Positions 13,665 to 20,648 of a stretch of DNA of 26,280 nt are shown here, piece by piece. The position numbers were made by a program, and so were the translations under genes. Under the pieces are notes generated by a model, which had not been told where the DNA came from, ran no database searches, and saw only the letters and a program-made list of their open reading frames with translations. How positions within the stretch are numbered: position 1 is the stretch's first letter; the number at the start of each line of letters is the position of its first letter. The stretch comes from RBG-13-43-22 sp040755035 (lineage in GTDB: Bacteria; Desulfobacterota; RBG-13-43-22), in assembly GCA_040755035.1 (NCBI GenBank), contig JBFMBU010000077.1:1-26280 (forward strand). The letters run 5' to 3'.

Positions 13665-14555
13665 ATGCTTTTACCAAAATTCGATTATCATGCCCCCAAA
13701 ACCATCGATGAGGCCTGTTCCATCCTGGCTCATTATGGGGCCAAAGCCAAAATTCTGGCCGGAGGGACCGATCTCTTGGTCAACCTGAAAAAGAAATTGC
13801 TGTCCCCGGAGCAGATCATCAGTTTAAAAAGGGTCGAGGGTCTGAAAGAGATCGATTCGCGGAATGGGAACGGTTTGGCCATCGGCCCCTTATGCACGGC
13901 CGCCGAGCTCGCCTCCTCAGAATTGATCCGGGGGGAAATTTCCGTCCTGGCCCAGGGGGCCGGGAGGCTGGGGTCCCCTCTGATCCGTAATCGGGCCACC
14001 CTCGGGGGGAACGTGATCACGGCCCGGCCGGCCTCGGATCTGGCGCCGCCCCTGCTGGTCCTGGGGGCGCAGGTAATCCTGGCCGGGCCCACCGGCCAAC
14101 GCCGCATCCCGCTTAAAAAGTTCTTTCTCGGTCCGGGGCAGACGCAAATTCGAGGGGATGAAATCCTCTCCAAAATTGAAATCCCTCAACGTCGAAGAAA
14201 TTCGGCCGCTGCTTATATCAAATTGGGGACCCGTAAGACCTTGGAGATCGCCCTGGTCAATGTGGCTTCCTTCCTGGAAGTGGCCGATAACGGGTCCATT
14301 ACCCAAGCCCGAATCGCCCTTGGGGCCGTAGCTCCGGTACCGTTCCTGGCCGCCTCGGCCTCGGAAGTCTTAATGGGAGTCAAACCCAAAAGCATTGATG
14401 ACCCGGTTTTTAATGAAGCGGCCCGGGAGGCGGCCCGGGAAGCCCAACCCATAACGGATCACCGCGGGTCCGCCGAATACCGCCGGGATATGGTGAAGGT
14501 GCTGGTCTGGCGCACTCTGACAACCGCTTTTCTTCAGCTCACGCAAAAGGCATAG
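13665..14555 (+). CDS. molybdenum hydroxylase FAD-binding (medium, CoxM-like) subunit
   Basis: A 296-residue subunit of the xanthine dehydrogenase/CO dehydrogenase family. The FAD pyrophosphate motif AGGTDLL is at 32-38, and the second FAD signature SPLIRNRATLGGNVITARPASDLAPPLL at about 103-130; a CO_deh_flav_C domain fills the C-terminal third (KLGTRKTLEIALVNVASFLEV). It passes electrons from the iron-sulfur subunit to an external acceptor. The length is that of ordinary CoxM/XdhB proteins, and there are too few cysteines for the extra [4Fe-4S] cluster of the HcrB subunit of 4-hydroxybenzoyl-CoA reductase. AGGAGG six bases before the ATG gives a strong start, and the gene order M-S-L equals coxMSL. 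Confidence 0.92.
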   Translation: MLLPKFDYHAPKTIDEACSILAHYGAKAKILAGGTDLLVNLKKKLLSPEQIISLKRVEGLKEIDSRNGNGLAIGPLCTAAELASSELIRGEISVLAQGAGRLGSPLIRNRATLGGNVITARPASDLAPPLLVLGAQVILAGPTGQRRIPLKKFFLGPGQTQIRGDEILSKIEIPQRRRNSAAAYIKLGTRKTLEIALVNVASFLEVADNGSITQARIALGAVAPVPFLAASASEVLMGVKPKSIDDPVFNEAAREAAREAQPITDHRGSAEYRRDMVKVLVWRTLTTAFLQLTQKA

Positions 14556-14565
14556 GAGAAAGCTT

Positions 14566-15030
14566 ATGAAAAAAATGATCACTTTAAAAATCAACGACCG
14601 GGAGTATGACCTGGTAACGGAGGTTAACCGCACCCTGACCCAGGTCTTGCGTGAGGATCTCGGACTCACCGGGACCAAACAAGGCTGTGAGACCGGGGAC
14701 TGTGGTTCCTGCACGGTGTTGTTGGACGGGAAACCGGTCAATTCCTGCCTCTTGCTGGCGGTTGAAGCCGAAGGACAAGAGATCCGGACCATAGAAGGGC
14801 TTTCTGAAGATGGAAAGCTCCACCCCTTACAGCAAGCCTTTGTCGAACACGGGGCCATTCAATGCGGGTTTTGCAGCCCGGGTATGATCCTTTCAGCCAA
14901 GGCCTTGCTGGATCAGAACGCATCACCGGATTCGAAGGAGATCCGGACCGCCTTAAGCGGCAACCTCTGCCGCTGCACCGGGTATCAAAAAATAATCGAA
15001 GCCGTGGAGTCAGTGGGAAAAAAGGTTTAA
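14566..15030 (+). CDS. molybdenum hydroxylase 2x[2Fe-2S] (small, CoxS-like) subunit
   Basis: A 154-residue iron-sulfur subunit. The plant-type ferredoxin cluster is held by Cys41, 46, 49 and 61 (GCETGDCGSCTVLLDGKPVNSC). The second cluster is held by Cys100, 103, 135 and 137 (QCGFCSPGM and NLCRCTGY). All eight ligands are present, so it should carry electrons from the molybdenum site to FAD. The length is typical (about 150-165). It begins 10 bp after the FAD subunit gene with AGGAGAAAG before the ATG. A run of 7-bp repeats begins inside its last codons. Confidence 0.95.
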   Translation: MKKMITLKINDREYDLVTEVNRTLTQVLREDLGLTGTKQGCETGDCGSCTVLLDGKPVNSCLLLAVEAEGQEIRTIEGLSEDGKLHPLQQAFVEHGAIQCGFCSPGMILSAKALLDQNASPDSKEIRTALSGNLCRCTGYQKIIEAVESVGKKV

Positions 15031-15056
15031 GGTCTAAGGTTCAAGGTCAAAGGGAA
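15022..15056 (+). repeat. tandem 7-bp repeat at the end of the iron-sulfur subunit gene
   Basis: Five consecutive heptamers: AAGGTTT, AAGGTCT, AAGGTTC, AAGGTCA and AAGGGAA. The first contains the last lysine/valine codons and overlaps the TAA; the rest are non-coding. The period equals that of the CTGGATN repeats 1.8 kb upstream, though the unit differs. Confidence 0.6.
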
Positions 15057-15142
15057 GACCTAAAACACTATACCTTATACCGATTATTTTAAAGCTCAGA
15101 TTCTAATACTCCCTATCGCTTTTAAAAAAAAGGATACAAACT

Positions 15143-17503
15143 ATGAGCACCTACAGCGTCATCAACAGCCGTGCCCCCCGGTTGGACGGACCGGATAAGG
15201 CCACCGGCCAGGCCGTTTATACCGATGATCTCCATTTTCCGGACATGCTCTATGGGGTCCTGTTACAAAGTCCCCTGGCCCATGCCCGCATCCTGAACAT
15301 TGACACCACCAAGGCCGCCGGCCTCCCCGGAGTCAAGGCCGTATTAACGGCCAAAGACATGGAAGTCATTCCCTATGGCGTTTCACCGGCCCGTTACGAT
15401 GAAACGATCCTGGCCGTGGACAAGGTCCGTTATCTGGGCGATGAAGTGGCGGCCGTGGCCGCCGGAGACTGGGAAACAGCCTACGAGGCGGCCGACCTGA
15501 TCCAAGTGGATTATGATGAACTCCCGGCCGTCTTTGATCCTTATGAGGCTATGGCCGAAGGGGCGCCGGTCATCCATGAGGCCTATCCCCGAAATATCTG
15601 TGCCGAAGTCCACCAGGAATTCGGGGATGTGGAAGCGGCCTTCGCCGATTGCGACTTGATCCACGAACATCGTTTTGTCAATAAGCGGCAGGACGCCGCC
15701 TTTCTGGAACCCAACAATTGTGTAGCCGTCTATGACCGGAACGGTTATCTGACCCTCTACAGTTCCACCCAGACCCCCCATTATGTGCAACGGACCATAG
15801 CCATGGTCCTGAAGATCCCTGTGGGCCGGGTGCGGGTGATTAAGTCTTATGTGGGGGGAGGGTTCGGACCCAAGGCCTCGGCCTCCACCCTGGAACTGGT
15901 TTCCTGTGCTTTGGCCATAAAAACCGGCCGGCCGGTGAAGATGCGTTTCTCCCGGGAACAGGTCTTTCTCCACAGCCGGGCCCGTCACCAGTTTTTTCAT
16001 ACCTTCAAAACCGGGGTAAAAAAAGACGGCACCCTATTGGCCCTGCACAACACCTGCGTTCTGGAGGGAGGCGCCTATTCCAGTTTCGGCATTGCCACTG
16101 TCTATTACGCCGGTTCCCTTTTGGGGGGACCCTATAAACTCCCCAACATGAAATACGACGGCTATCGTGTTTACACCAACCGTCCGGCCTGCGGGGCCCA
16201 AAGGGGACATGGCGGCGTGGCCGCCAGGGCCGGGTTTGAACAACAATTGGATATGATCGCCGAAAAATTGGGCCTGGACCCGGTGGAGCTGCGTCTGAAA
16301 AATATCATGGAAACCGGTGACACTACCTGTAATGAACTGAACATGAGCAGTCTGGGCATGAAGGAATGTATCGAAGCCATCCGCGATCAGTCGGATTGGA
16401 AAAAGAAAAAAGGGCGTTTGCCCAAAGGCAAAGGTATCGGCATGGCCTGCGGTTTTTTTGTTTCCGGCGCCGGTTACCCGATTTACCGTTCCGACACTTA
16501 TCATGCTACGGTAGTGGTAAAGATTTCTGAAGACGGGGGCACCATCCAGGTCCGGACCGGGAGCGCCGAGATCGGCCAGGGATCGGACACCGCCATGGCC
16601 ATGATCGCCGCCGAGGCCCTGGGCGTGCCTTATGAAGAGGTTACCGTCGTTTCAGGGGATACCGACCTATCCGTTGATCTGGGGGCTTATTCCAGTCGTC
16701 AGACCCTGATGACCGGCCACGCCACCAAGGAAGCGGCTGAGGACGCCAAACGGCAGGTCCTGGAGGTTCTATCCGAGCAACTGAACGTTCCTGCGGAAAA
16801 AATCAGCCTCCGTGGCGGTCTGGTCTTTTTTGAAGGGGTCTCCCCCGACTTTGAAACCATCCGAATCGAATACATGAAGGAACATCGAGGATGGACCGAT
16901 TCACCTAAAGAAGGGGATTTGACCTTCAAGGAAGCGGCCCGTTTGGCTTATATAAAACGGGGAACGATCGTAGGAACCGGGAAATATAAACCACCCAAGC
17001 TGGGAGGCTCCTTTAAGGGAGCGGCGGTGGGGACCTCTCCGGCCTACGGCTGCTCGGCCCAGATCGCCGAAGTCACCGTGGACCTGGAAACCGGCGAAGT
17101 GACGGTAGACAAAGTCACCGACGCCCATGACTGCGGTCTGGCCATCAACCGCACCTCTGTAGAGGGACAGATGGAGGGTTCGGTGTCCATGGGGCTGGGG
17201 GAGGCCCTTTTTGAAGAAGTCAAGTTCGATGACCAGGGTAAAATCATCAACGCTTCCCTGGCCGAATATAAAATACCCACCGCCCTGGATGTACCGCCGG
17301 TGGAATCGATCATCATTGAAAGCCACGAACCCAACGGCCCTTACGGGGCCAAGGAGGTCGGCGAAGGGGCCATCATGCCCACCATACCGGCTCTTATCAA
17401 CGCCATTCACGATGCCACCGGCGTACGCATCACAGAACTGCCGGTGACTTCGGAACGGATCTGGCGGGCTTTGAAGGAAAAAAATAATCCTTCCCCTGCC
17501 TAA
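15143..17503 (+). CDS. molybdenum hydroxylase large (molybdopterin-binding, CoxL/XdhA-like) subunit
   Basis: A 786-residue catalytic subunit. Aldehyde oxidase/xanthine dehydrogenase a/b hammerhead at about 20-135, then the molybdopterin domains: SYVGGGFGPK (236-244), the active-site loop RPACGAQRGHGG (347-358), GSAEIGQGSDT (473-483) and the terminal GAKEVGEG with the expected catalytic glutamate at about 741. The loop lacks the AYRCSFR of true CO dehydrogenase, and instead of the xanthine dehydrogenase GAFRGFG type it has CGAQRGHG. Together with anaerobic context and the IclR regulator this suggests an aromatic, heterocyclic or acyl-CoA hydroxylase or reductase (4-hydroxybenzoyl-CoA reductase-like enzymes are in this family), but the substrate cannot be fixed. 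The start is preceded by AAGGA. It ends 12 bp from a convergent gene with no terminator in between. Confidence 0.93.
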   Translation: MSTYSVINSRAPRLDGPDKATGQAVYTDDLHFPDMLYGVLLQSPLAHARILNIDTTKAAGLPGVKAVLTAKDMEVIPYGVSPARYDETILAVDKVRYLGDEVAAVAAGDWETAYEAADLIQVDYDELPAVFDPYEAMAEGAPVIHEAYPRNICAEVHQEFGDVEAAFADCDLIHEHRFVNKRQDAAFLEPNNCVAVYDRNGYLTLYSSTQTPHYVQRTIAMVLKIPVGRVRVIKSYVGGGFGPKASASTLELVSCALAIKTGRPVKMRFSREQVFLHSRARHQFFHTFKTGVKKDGTLLALHNTCVLEGGAYSSFGIATVYYAGSLLGGPYKLPNMKYDGYRVYTNRPACGAQRGHGGVAARAGFEQQLDMIAEKLGLDPVELRLKNIMETGDTTCNELNMSSLGMKECIEAIRDQSDWKKKKGRLPKGKGIGMACGFFVSGAGYPIYRSDTYHATVVVKISEDGGTIQVRTGSAEIGQGSDTAMAMIAAEALGVPYEEVTVVSGDTDLSVDLGAYSSRQTLMTGHATKEAAEDAKRQVLEVLSEQLNVPAEKISLRGGLVFFEGVSPDFETIRIEYMKEHRGWTDSPKEGDLTFKEAARLAYIKRGTIVGTGKYKPPKLGGSFKGAAVGTSPAYGCSAQIAEVTVDLETGEVTVDKVTDAHDCGLAINRTSVEGQMEGSVSMGLGEALFEEVKFDDQGKIINASLAEYKIPTALDVPPVESIIIESHEPNGPYGAKEVGEGAIMPTIPALINAIHDATGVRITELPVTSERIWRALKEKNNPSPA

Positions 17504-17515
17504 CTGGTCATTCCT

Positions 17516-19456
17516 CTAATATAATAACAGCATCAGCCAGGGGAGGGCCATATTGACGTTGAGGAAGGGGCCGGTCCGCCAGGGGCTGCTCCCGCAACTG
17601 TTGCTGGCCTTGACCCGATAATAATAAAATCCATTGGCCAACCCGTTTTCCGCATAACTGGTCAAAGGCCCGTTATAAAGGGTGACTTTACCCAAGGTAA
17701 AGGCAGCGTCCTTGGCCCGTTCCAGGGTATAGCCGGTGGCCGTAGTGGCCGCTAACCATGAGACGGAAAAGCTCCCGTCGTTGTCGGTTGTCGGGTAAGT
17801 AATGGCTCCAGGAGAATCTAAGCACTGAAAACGGTGGAAGTAGGGGATCGTCGATTGAAAGTAGATGAGCCCGTAGGTAAGCTCGTCGTTGGCCGGGTCA
17901 TCGGGCGGGATCCAGTTCAAAGCGGTCCAGGTTCCGGTCCACACGTCGTAGTCGTTGACCCGAATGGGATAATTCCAATACCCCCCGGCATAGCCACGGC
18001 GATACATGAAGAGAACATCGTTCGGATGACCCATGAAGTGTTGGAAGACCGCAGCCGTTCCCTGACCGCCGCGGGCCGTAATGTCCACCATATGGTAATA
18101 AGGAAAATCATTATTGGTCGCGATGGCCAGTGTGCCGACAGACCACAAACCGGAATCCCCGGCAGAATAATTGATCATATAACTGATACCTTGACCGTTG
18201 GGATAGGCCTTCTCGTAGCCACAGATCACCGTATTTCCCCAGGCTGATATAGCCGTTCGATTGTGCGAACCCGTGAAGGCGATGTCGACAATTTGGTCCT
18301 CCCATATCAACGATCCCCGTAATCGCAATACGTGGACTCCATTGTCGGTCCCAATGTAGGAAAAGAAGAGATCCCAAGTCGAGAAGTTTGCATTAAAGTG
18401 CATATCCAGCCCACCGGCGGCGCTTACCCCGGCAGGGGAATGCTCCGTGAAGGTCGTACCGTCGCTGGAGACATCCCAGGCCCAGCGGATGTAATTGTTA
18501 CTCTCCCTGACGGCATAGTAGATACGGTCATTCGTATCGTCGGCGTTTGATTCGAGTACCACTTCCGTGAAGGAATCCCCACCGGCGTCAAAGACCACCT
18601 GAAAATTATAGCCGGTATCCGATCCCCCGCTGCTGACCAGGCAGCGGCGCAGACGGGCCTCCTGGGGAACATCGGTGGAGATATAACCCACATAGACATA
18701 GGAACCCACCACCGTCATATCCACATCTACCGCCATGTGACTTGCCCCGGCGTACCAGAAATACGTTTCACTCCAACTGGCCCCTCTGTCCGAAGACATA
18801 TACAGGCCCCAGCCGTTATCCTGATCCCAACGAACGACGGCAAACAGCTTCCGGCTGTTTTTGTCGAAATCAAGTTTGGTAAAATATCCGCCGGCCCTGG
18901 AACCGATGCGGACATCCGTCCAGGAATAAACCTGAGGTACCGTCGGTTGGCCCTTAGTGCCGGGAGCAGGTTGGGGAGAGATCCAGCTTACCCCCAGGGC
19001 CACAGAGGTCCCCCCGGCCTCGAGCTTCTGAAGCTTTTCCAGGGCCGCATCATACCGCCCGTCATTCCACAAGGTCTCAATCTCATAGGCCCGGTCCTTG
19101 ATGAGGCTGGAGGCCCGGGAGGAAAGCTCCAACTGAAGTTGGGCCTTGGATCGGGTGGCCCCGTCCCAGGCGTCAAGGCGCTGTCTAAGGGTCAACCCTG
19201 AAGGTTTAGGGGGAATCGCCCCCACGCCCTTTCGCCGGATAGCCGGTGGAACAGGGTTGTTTTCTGTATTCGAGGGAGGGGTATCCTTGTCCTTGACGGA
19301 TGAAATTCCAATCGCCCAAGACCAGGAGGATGACAGGGGTCCACCGGCGACCTCGTCTTTGATTGGCTGACCAAGCACCGCTGACAACCCCTGTATGGCA
19401 CCTATCACGGCCACGAAGGTGAACAGTCCTGTCTTCTTCACTTTTTTCGTTCCCAT
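17516..19456 (-). CDS. large secreted propeller-like protein with C-terminal Fn3-like domain
   Basis: A 646-residue protein with a signal peptide (basic MGTKKVKK, hydrophobic 11-28). A Pro-rich linker and a helical segment (about 88-147, ending in NDGRYDAALEKLQKLE) lead into repeated Trp/Tyr-rich beta sequence from about 175 to 530. An Asp-box S-x-D-x-G-x-x-W is seen at 221-228 (SSDRGASW) and a degenerate one near 330, as in sialidase-type beta-propellers. A fibronectin-III-like module follows (about 545-632, YPTTDNDGSFSVSWLAATTATGYTLERA...GFYYYRVKASNSCGSSPW). The last residues NMALPWLMLLLY are hydrophobic and not followed by a positive tail. The start has GAGGTG six bases upstream. No catalytic residues could be assigned; it may bind or process a surface polymer, or be a surface receptor. 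It is convergent with the hydroxylase operon. Confidence 0.8.
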   Translation of the reverse strand: MGTKKVKKTGLFTFVAVIGAIQGLSAVLGQPIKDEVAGGPLSSSWSWAIGISSVKDKDTPPSNTENNPVPPAIRRKGVGAIPPKPSGLTLRQRLDAWDGATRSKAQLQLELSSRASSLIKDRAYEIETLWNDGRYDAALEKLQKLEAGGTSVALGVSWISPQPAPGTKGQPTVPQVYSWTDVRIGSRAGGYFTKLDFDKNSRKLFAVVRWDQDNGWGLYMSSDRGASWSETYFWYAGASHMAVDVDMTVVGSYVYVGYISTDVPQEARLRRCLVSSGGSDTGYNFQVVFDAGGDSFTEVVLESNADDTNDRIYYAVRESNNYIRWAWDVSSDGTTFTEHSPAGVSAAGGLDMHFNANFSTWDLFFSYIGTDNGVHVLRLRGSLIWEDQIVDIAFTGSHNRTAISAWGNTVICGYEKAYPNGQGISYMINYSAGDSGLWSVGTLAIATNNDFPYYHMVDITARGGQGTAAVFQHFMGHPNDVLFMYRRGYAGGYWNYPIRVNDYDVWTGTWTALNWIPPDDPANDELTYGLIYFQSTIPYFHRFQCLDSPGAITYPTTDNDGSFSVSWLAATTATGYTLERAKDAAFTLGKVTLYNGPLTSYAENGLANGFYYYRVKASNSCGSSPWRTGPFLNVNMALPWLMLLLY

Positions 19457-20000
19457 AATGGCACCTCACTCGATGAAGTGTTAGCCCAATCCGTCCGGGA
19501 CCTGCGCCACACAGGCCACCCAAGACTCCAGCGTCTTATCCAAAGGGAAAAAACTATTATAGGCCGGAAAAAGTAAGGACTTTCCCCGCCACACCTTGGT
19601 AACAAGAGTTAGGTCTTCTCTTACGCTTACTCGAATAGGATGTTAAAAAAATGTTGTATTATTGGAATGAAGCTTATTTTTAAATTGAACCGCTTCCGGT
19701 AGTTGGACTGCTGTCGATGGGAACTGTTTATCGGCATATTTCATAAAGAGGAAAAAGTCAAGGGAAATTAGCAAGGGGTAGTAAAGAGGGCGCATAGTGT
19801 TAAATTTAAGGGTAAAGGTAAAGAAGAAAAGAACTGATCAGGCTGCAGCGTGTGGCATTGAACTAAACAGGAAAAGCCAACAGACTCCCCTGAGCCTTTG
19901 AGCCTGTCCGGGGTTCAGAGGGGTCTGTTGGGCAAGAATTTAATCGGATTCCCGAAGGAAGTTTTTTGCCTGAGACGTAAACCGATTAGTCGACAACTAC
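19457..20000. other. 544-bp intergenic region without a gene
   Basis: No credible coding sequence was found on either strand. The right half carries a long hairpin (19877-19931). A weak minus-strand promoter-like pair (TTGACT at 19761-19756, TATGCC at 19738-19733, 17 bp apart) could serve the secreted-protein gene with a long leader. TAATCGG near 19942 and CCGATTA near 19981 form a further short inverted repeat. Confidence 0.4.
19877..19931 (-). terminator. 20-bp imperfect hairpin downstream of the nitroreductase gene
   Basis: Arms 19877-19896 and 19912-19931 pair at 17 Watson-Crick and 2 G-T positions with one mismatch, around a 15-nt loop; the outer CCAACAGAC/GTCTGTTGG is perfect. On the minus strand it follows the nitroreductase stop by about 70 bp and is followed by GCTTTTCC, so it may terminate that transcript. 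The T-run is short, so a structured small RNA or repeat element is the alternative. Confidence 0.45.
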
Positions 20001-20567
20001 TCAGGAAATGGTTTTTAGGATATCCGGCTCTTTACGCGGCGGCATGGCGGGAGTCGCCTTGGGATAGCCGAGGATGATCGGGGCCCAGAGACGGAAACCA
20101 TCGGGTAGGTTCAGTTCCTTCAGCAGTTCCGGATCGCGCGCCTCGGCCCCCTGGGCGATCCAGCAGGTCCCCAGACCCCGGGAGGCGGCTGAAAGCATGA
20201 AGTAGGCCGCCAGCAATCCGCAGTCCTGGGCGATGGTCGGGTTCTTGGCCGGCCCGACCAGGAAGACCACGCAGGGGGCGTTGTAGAAGACATTGAAATC
20301 CTCTTTTTTCAGGGTCTCGAGATACCCCTTCATCGGTGAATCCGGATTCTTCTCAATACCGGCGATAATGACCGCCTTGCTGGCATCGGAAATCCGCTTC
20401 ATCATGGCCTTGTTGTTGACCACGATGAACTTCCATTGCTGTCGGTTCCCGGCATTGGGGGCTTTGACGCTGTCGGCGATGATGGCCTGGATCGTCTCCA
20501 GGGGGACCATCTTATCCTCGTAATCCCGAACGGACCTTCGTTTCTCAAGCAGTTCGGTAAACTCCAT
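20001..20567 (-). CDS. nitroreductase-family FMN oxidoreductase
   Basis: A 188-residue protein with the nitroreductase fold signatures: RRSVRDYED at 9-17 for FMN phosphate binding, APNAGNRQQWKFIVV at about 36-50, and the second FMN-binding stretch DCGLLAAYFMLSAASRGLGTCWIAQG at about 115-140, ending in LGYPKATPAMPPRK. The length is normal for a single-domain enzyme. Such enzymes use NAD(P)H and FMN to reduce nitro groups, quinones or enones, or act in cofactor metabolism; the physiological substrate is not evident. A strong promoter directly upstream gives a leader of about 27 nt with an AAAGGGGA ribosome binding site, so it is probably transcribed independently of the VWA gene before it, which ends 81 bp away. 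Confidence 0.9.
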   Translation of the reverse strand: MEFTELLEKRRSVRDYEDKMVPLETIQAIIADSVKAPNAGNRQQWKFIVVNNKAMMKRISDASKAVIIAGIEKNPDSPMKGYLETLKKEDFNVFYNAPCVVFLVGPAKNPTIAQDCGLLAAYFMLSAASRGLGTCWIAQGAEARDPELLKELNLPDGFRLWAPIILGYPKATPAMPPRKEPDILKTIS

Positions 20568-20600
20568 TGAATTTCCCCTTTCTTTTTATAAATGATTAAA

Positions 20601-20629
20601 ACTATAAAACAGCTATGCCTACCGGTCAA
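20601..20629 (-). promoter_or_regulatory. strong sigma70-type promoter of the nitroreductase gene
   Basis: On the minus strand TTGACC (20629-20624), a 17-bp spacer and TATAGT (20606-20601) match the consensus at five of six bases each. Predicted start is near 20594. Confidence 0.65.
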
Positions 20630-20648
20630 GGTGAAAAGATAAAAGGGA

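Noticed and set aside
13665..14555. FAD subunit as HcrB of 4-hydroxybenzoyl-CoA reductase.
   Set aside because: Length and cysteine count do not allow the additional [4Fe-4S] cluster of HcrB.
15383..17410. Several long minus-strand open frames across the large hydroxylase subunit.
   Set aside because: They mirror the codon bias of the CoxL-like gene, show no domain and have no ribosome binding sites.
15143..17503. Large subunit as aerobic CO dehydrogenase CoxL.
   Set aside because: The subunit order fits, but the AYRCSFR active-site loop is missing and the loop is CGAQRGHG instead.
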